Part shown: one piece after another, positions 60,358-64,000 of the stretch
Numbering within the stretch: the stretch's first letter is position 1
How the letters are laid out: the number at the start of each line of letters is the position of its first letter
Source: Metopolophium dirhodum
Lineage: Eukaryota; Arthropoda; Insecta; Hemiptera; Aphididae
NCBI RefSeq assembly: GCF_019925205.1
Contig: NC_083560.1
Coordinates: 17,503,145 to 17,567,144 of the forward strand
Direction: 5' to 3'
DNA length: 64,000 bases
The notes under the pieces: model-generated
The model's database searches: none
Told to the model about the DNA's origin: nothing
Seen by the model: the letters and a program-made list of their open reading frames with translations, nothing else
Position numbers and translations under genes: made by a program

Positions 60358-61053
60358 GTGGGTCTAGAATGAAAAGGTTCTAAATCGTTTTTATGAAATT
60401 GTCCAGGACAGCAATTTTAAGGTTTGAGTTCAAATATTTTACTCCTTGAACAACATTTTTTGAAAATTAAAGTTCTAAGGCATGCAGCGATACATTACTA
60501 TAGTGTAATTCACAATATTATAATAATAATTTACTGTATTGGTTGGTATACAAATTAAATATGAAATACAAATTATAAAATGTTTAGTATGAAAAGTTGT
60601 ACAATATTAGAACCTTTTCATCCTAAAATAAAAAAAAATATATATTTAATTAGAACTTTTTCATTCTTACTTATTATTTTTATTATTGTTAGCAGAGTTT
60701 TTTTCAAAATAATGCTTTCTCAGTTTCACTAATCTTCTAACACGAAACAATGTAATAACTATGAAGCATTTAGTATATTATGGTATAGTGATTAATTTAA
60801 TTAGAACGTTTTCATACTAAAGTATCGTTAATAATTTGGTTCCGTTAACCGAGCGTTTTCAATTTGATTAAATTGTGATTATTATTTAATTTTTGGCGAT
60901 TTAGAACTTTTTACTTTTAAAAAATCGTCAATAATGATCGTATAATCATAAATGTTAGCTTAAAAGATGCGCGCTTTTGCATTCTAAAACCATTTTAGTG
61001 AAAAAGTGACTTTTGGAAAAATGCGATTTAGAATCTTTTCATTCTAAACCCAC
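60358..61053 (+). mobile_element. DNA-transposon-like repeat with TTAGAACCTTTTCATT motifs (copy 2)
   Basis: Starts GTGGGTCTAGAATGAAAAGG and ends CTTTTCATTCTAAACCCAC; the inverted repeats span roughly 30 bp. The word AGAACCTTTTCATTCTAA or a close variant recurs at least six times inside, in both directions. Inverted relative to the copy at 46947-47618. No target duplication confirmed; no coding frame. Confidence 0.7.
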
Positions 61054-61717
61054 GTGTTCTATTGTACCAAAGAGACGGCTCCAACCGTCTAAGACACGCA
61101 TGCTGCAGCCTCTGTAGTAATACCTACGACCACGGAACTCTTAAATCGAATCCGTCCGACGGAACGTATTGAAATCTAACGGAATCTTTGGCGGGGGTGA
61201 TAAGCAAACCGGTTTACGAGTGTAGTCGGCGAAGATCGATAAACGTCATGTGAAACGCGTATCGTAATGAATGGTGATCATAACAGTGTCAATAACGGTG
61301 ACAGCGTAAAAAAAAAAAACCGTACGAATCCGTGTTTCGAACGTTAACGGGTCGAAAAGAGTAAGATATGATAAAATATTCAAGCTAGAAAAAAAAATTC
61401 AACGGACGAGTACGAATTTTTATGACGACACTAAACAAAAAAAAAAACTAGCTAGCTGCAGCCGTATTATGTCACGAGCGTGCGAGCGGCAAAACAAACA
61501 GACAGCTTTTTAATGAACGTCGGGGTCATGTGGGGCGTGTACACTATAATACACGGCACAGAAGAAACGATATTACGCCAAAATGATATGAACAATCCAT
61601 AATAATGATGTGATATCAGTTGTGGTAAACTGGTACGGTTCAGGTAGCAGACACATGAGGTAGATTTCAGGTGGTAATAAATTAAAGACTTGCAGGTTGA
61701 AATAGTATAAGTTGTAT
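61054..61717. other. Intergenic DNA with CpG-richer patch
   Basis: Balanced composition at 61060-61270 but no exon assigned; A runs near 61309-61320 and 61437-61446. Confidence 0.45.
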
Positions 61718-62280
61718 TTTTTTATTATTTTTTTATTGAACATTTAAGCTTCGACAGCATAGGTCATTAGCTTTTAAGATATATACAATTAAAATATATA
61801 AGCTTTTGGAGAGAAAAAAGAAATTTTTACAATATTAGTGGCTTATTTCTAATTAATTATATGTTTTTTTCTAATTTTGATGCCTTAAGGAATGATGTGA
61901 TATTTTCTGGTAGGCAGTCGGGACCGATAATCTCGTACAGGTTCGATGGTATGTTATGCTTTTTTCTTTCATCCTCGTTGGATGTGCACTCGGTAAGCAG
62001 GTGTTTTACAGTGAGGGTCGTTCCGCATGCGGTGCATTCCGTTGGTGTTTGGTTGTTCATTAGGTGTCCATGTGTGAGGTGAGTGTTAGTCGGGTTATTA
62101 TTATTTCAGTTTTTCTGGTTGATTTTGTTAGTGGCCAGGGATTTATATTTTGTTTTATTTCTCTTAATTTGTTTTTTGGTTTACCCAGTGGTTTTGCCAT
62201 ATTATGTTCTGTATTAAAATTTTTATTTGATTTTTTGTGTCGAAGTTGTATTTTATTTATGTAATTATTCTTCAATAAAA
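61718..62280 (-). pseudogene. 5'-truncated non-LTR retrotransposon (RNase H / C-terminal end)
   Basis: On the minus strand, a frame from about 62275 to 62078 carries WPLTKSTRKTEIIITRLTLT, the end of the RNase H-like region of Jockey/R1-type retrotransposons, where R-L-x-x-x-H-x-x-x-T-H-x-x-L-M usually follows. A one-base shift near 62080 moves the reading into the next frame, which continues THGHLMNNQTPTECTACG and TLTVKHLLTEC, the C-x2-C...H-x4-C knuckle typical after RNase H, and ends at 61857. A short 3' UTR then leads to A-rich sequence at 61719-61739. Endonuclease and reverse transcriptase are missing, as in 5'-truncated insertions. The insertion point near 62280 and target duplication are not clear. 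Dead copy. Confidence 0.75.
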
Positions 62281-62320
62281 TAATACTCCAAGTCCAAATT
62301 TAACAATAAATTATTATATT

Positions 62321-62520
62321 ACGTGGACTGGCGTGAAGGTGCTCGTCAGTGCTCGGGCTGTTCACGTCTGATTACAGACTGATTTGGGGGCTTTCTTAAA
62401 GTCCTGACCAAGATCCCCCTGCCTATCGGTACTATATCAATGCTCTGAAGGATGTGGTCCTCAGTCTTCTCGGAAATGTTTACGGCCCACGTCCATCCCG
62501 TGTTGCGACATTTTCCTAAT
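62321..62520. other. Unexplained GC-rich block
   Basis: Sharp-edged balanced/GC-rich sequence of about 200 bp in AT-rich DNA. On the minus strand a 58-codon frame is open from 62522 to the TGA at 62346, including GWTWAVNISEKTEDHILQSI and IGRGILVRTLRKPPNQ. It is preceded by an acceptor-like ATTATAG. I recognise neither a protein family nor a known structured RNA. GGGGGCTTTC (62384-62394) and AAGATCCCCC (62410-62420) could pair. It could be an exon, part of an older retroelement or an RNA gene. Confidence 0.3.
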
Positions 62521-62575
62521 CTATAATATTGTGTTTATGAATATAATATAAAAATATTTTCGCACTATTATACGA

Positions 62576-62587
62576 GGGGGGGGGGGG
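62576..62587. repeat. G12 homopolymer
   Basis: Twelve consecutive G. Confidence 0.85.
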
Positions 62588-62780
62588 AAATTTAAAACCA
62601 AAATACTGATTTTTCAGGAGAAGCGATTTTCTGTATTTTAACATTTCCAATAAAAACAAACCATTTACAACCAGACAAATCAATTTTAATTTAAAACTTA
62701 ATTAAAATTTTGAAAATTAAATTTTAGTACGATTTGGAACAACATTTTTATTCTCTATATATACGTACAACACGGGTAAA

Positions 62781-63099
62781 AGTATGTTTTGGCATAACAT
62801 AAAAAAAAGTATGTTTTGGAAATAGTTCGTTTTGATATAGTTAATGATTTGTTCCTGTTCTTTTAACGTGGGCAATAGTACGTTTTGGCGTAAAACTGGA
62901 AAAAGTAAGTTTTGATTTTATAAATATCGTTTTTATGTAGGGAAAAGGTTCGTTTTGGATCAATCAGTCATTTTGAATTGCAGACTTGACCATTAAATAG
63001 TATACGTTTTGATCTATTCTGACGACGCCAATCGATATTTTTTCCATAGGAATCGATACCTAACTCGATTTTGTCAACTTTGGCAATAGCACGTTTTGA
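62781..63099 (+). repeat. Array of direct AGTAYGTTTTGG-like motifs
   Basis: Eight same-strand occurrences of a degenerate AGTAYGTTTTGR word, near 62781, 62808, 62823, 62877, 62904, 62946, 63000 and 63085. Spacing is irregular, about 15-85 bp. GGCAATAG precedes two of them. Origin unknown; possibly the interior of an unrecognised transposon. Confidence 0.55.
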
Positions 63100-64000
63100 A
63101 TTTCCACACCTCTTATTATATTATATAATATAATGCTTTATTATATACGAAGGTTTGAATATGCCGAGGTCATAATATCTTAGTCTTCTTCGTGATAGTT
63201 GCTATTGTTATTACTTATTAATATTAGGTCTATTAGCTGTTGCGTAGTAAGTTCGATTATTAAACAGTCAACGTTCGCGTATTATTATAAAAATATGTAC
63301 CAAAGACACGACTTTGGTCGCAGGCAGTGCTGGTGGTCAGATCAAAAACGTCAGCAGGCTGTGGGTACCATTTTCATGGTTTAACACGGTTAATACCTAT
63401 ATACCTATATTACATCGCTGAAAATACGTTCAGTCGGCGGAATGTCTTTATAATAATAATAATCATTTTCGAATATTATTATATTTAATTAATGATAAAC
63501 TATTTATAAAAAAAATATCGAGCACAACAACTAAAATGTAATGTTTTGTATTTATAGACGGTATACGCCTTAAAGTACAATTATTATAGTTTGATTTCGT
63601 GCGTTGATTTCGAGTGTCTTACACTCGGAACACTAAATAATCGTTTGATTTATTAAAATGTTTCAATAATTATCGCGGCAAGTTAAACTTGAATCCGATA
63701 TTAATTATCATGTTTGGCTAACGATCGTTCTCCACTCGTTTTTTCCACAGTCCTCGTAGAGAAAATAATATTAACAAATAACGTCGAGAAAAATCGTAAA
63801 TTTATCTGCAAACAACGTGGGATTTGTATTTTTCTTAAATTTTTTTTAACGAATACAAATCGATGATCTCAGAAAAATACGAAACGGTTACATTGTTTGG
63901 TCCGAAACAAAAACAAGATCAAATCGCAATAGAGATTATTTATATTCTCATGATAGTGTTCGTTCGAACACGAAATCAGTATCAATGCAGCTGTCAATAT
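63100..64000. other. AT-rich intergenic DNA, nothing recognised
   Basis: The open frame 63199-63384 has no domain. No repeat ends noted. Confidence 0.5.

Noticed and set aside
1..64000. CRISPR arrays, bacterial operons, rRNA genes, viral genes
   Set aside because: No regular spacer-repeat pattern, no conserved rRNA sequence, no gene-dense layout and no viral protein signature were seen; the window is eukaryotic intergenic DNA.

Overview
This window looks like non-coding, transposon-rich DNA from an aphid (Hemiptera, Aphididae; a pea-aphid-like species is my best guess). The basis is the very AT-rich background full of ATAATATTAT palindromes, the scattered GGTAGGTAC motif, a Helitron-like copy whose ends match ones I associate with aphid genomes, and many short non-autonomous DNA transposons. 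Species assignment is inference; no search was run.

No complete host gene could be supported. Nearly all open frames are short, lack family signatures, and overlap other frames. The best host-gene hints are a candidate first coding exon at 22116-22169 with a clean GTGAGT donor, lying in the second copy of a duplicated GC-rich promoter-like segment (19848-20747 and 21549-22125), and a GC-rich open frame at 57958-58103. Two GC-rich blocks (32590-32900 and 62321-62520) remain unexplained.

The main content is mobile DNA. hAT-like elements with terminal inverted repeats and 8-bp target duplications lie at 6167, 7965, 16094, 17473, 22948, 29125, 34261, 36311, 39707 and 53801. Palindromic mariner-like elements with CAGGGTGAT ends lie at 8258, 13484, 44035, 50376 and 52468, and a related-looking TA-flanked element at 51267. 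There is a TTAA-flanked element (38463), a large foldback element (25881), a Helitron-like copy (21041), a pair of inverted copies of an unknown family (46947 and 60358), and an ATTCTGAGCGGAG family (48278, 55788, 59030). Transposase or reverse-transcriptase remnants are a pogo/CENP-B-like fragment (40396-40732, minus), a non-LTR retrotransposon 3' end (61718-62280, minus) and a possible RT scrap (23836-23919). A SINE (7391-7635, minus) appears to share its 3' tail with that retrotransposon.

Three direct tandem duplications structure the window: 6875-7660/7661-9495, 19848-20747/21549-22125 and 28911-30320/30321-31420. In the first and third, different transposons have landed in only one copy, so the other copy preserves the empty site and allows the order of events to be read. 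The rest is AT-rich intergenic DNA with microsatellites and homopolymer tracts, including an uninterrupted run of 27 G.
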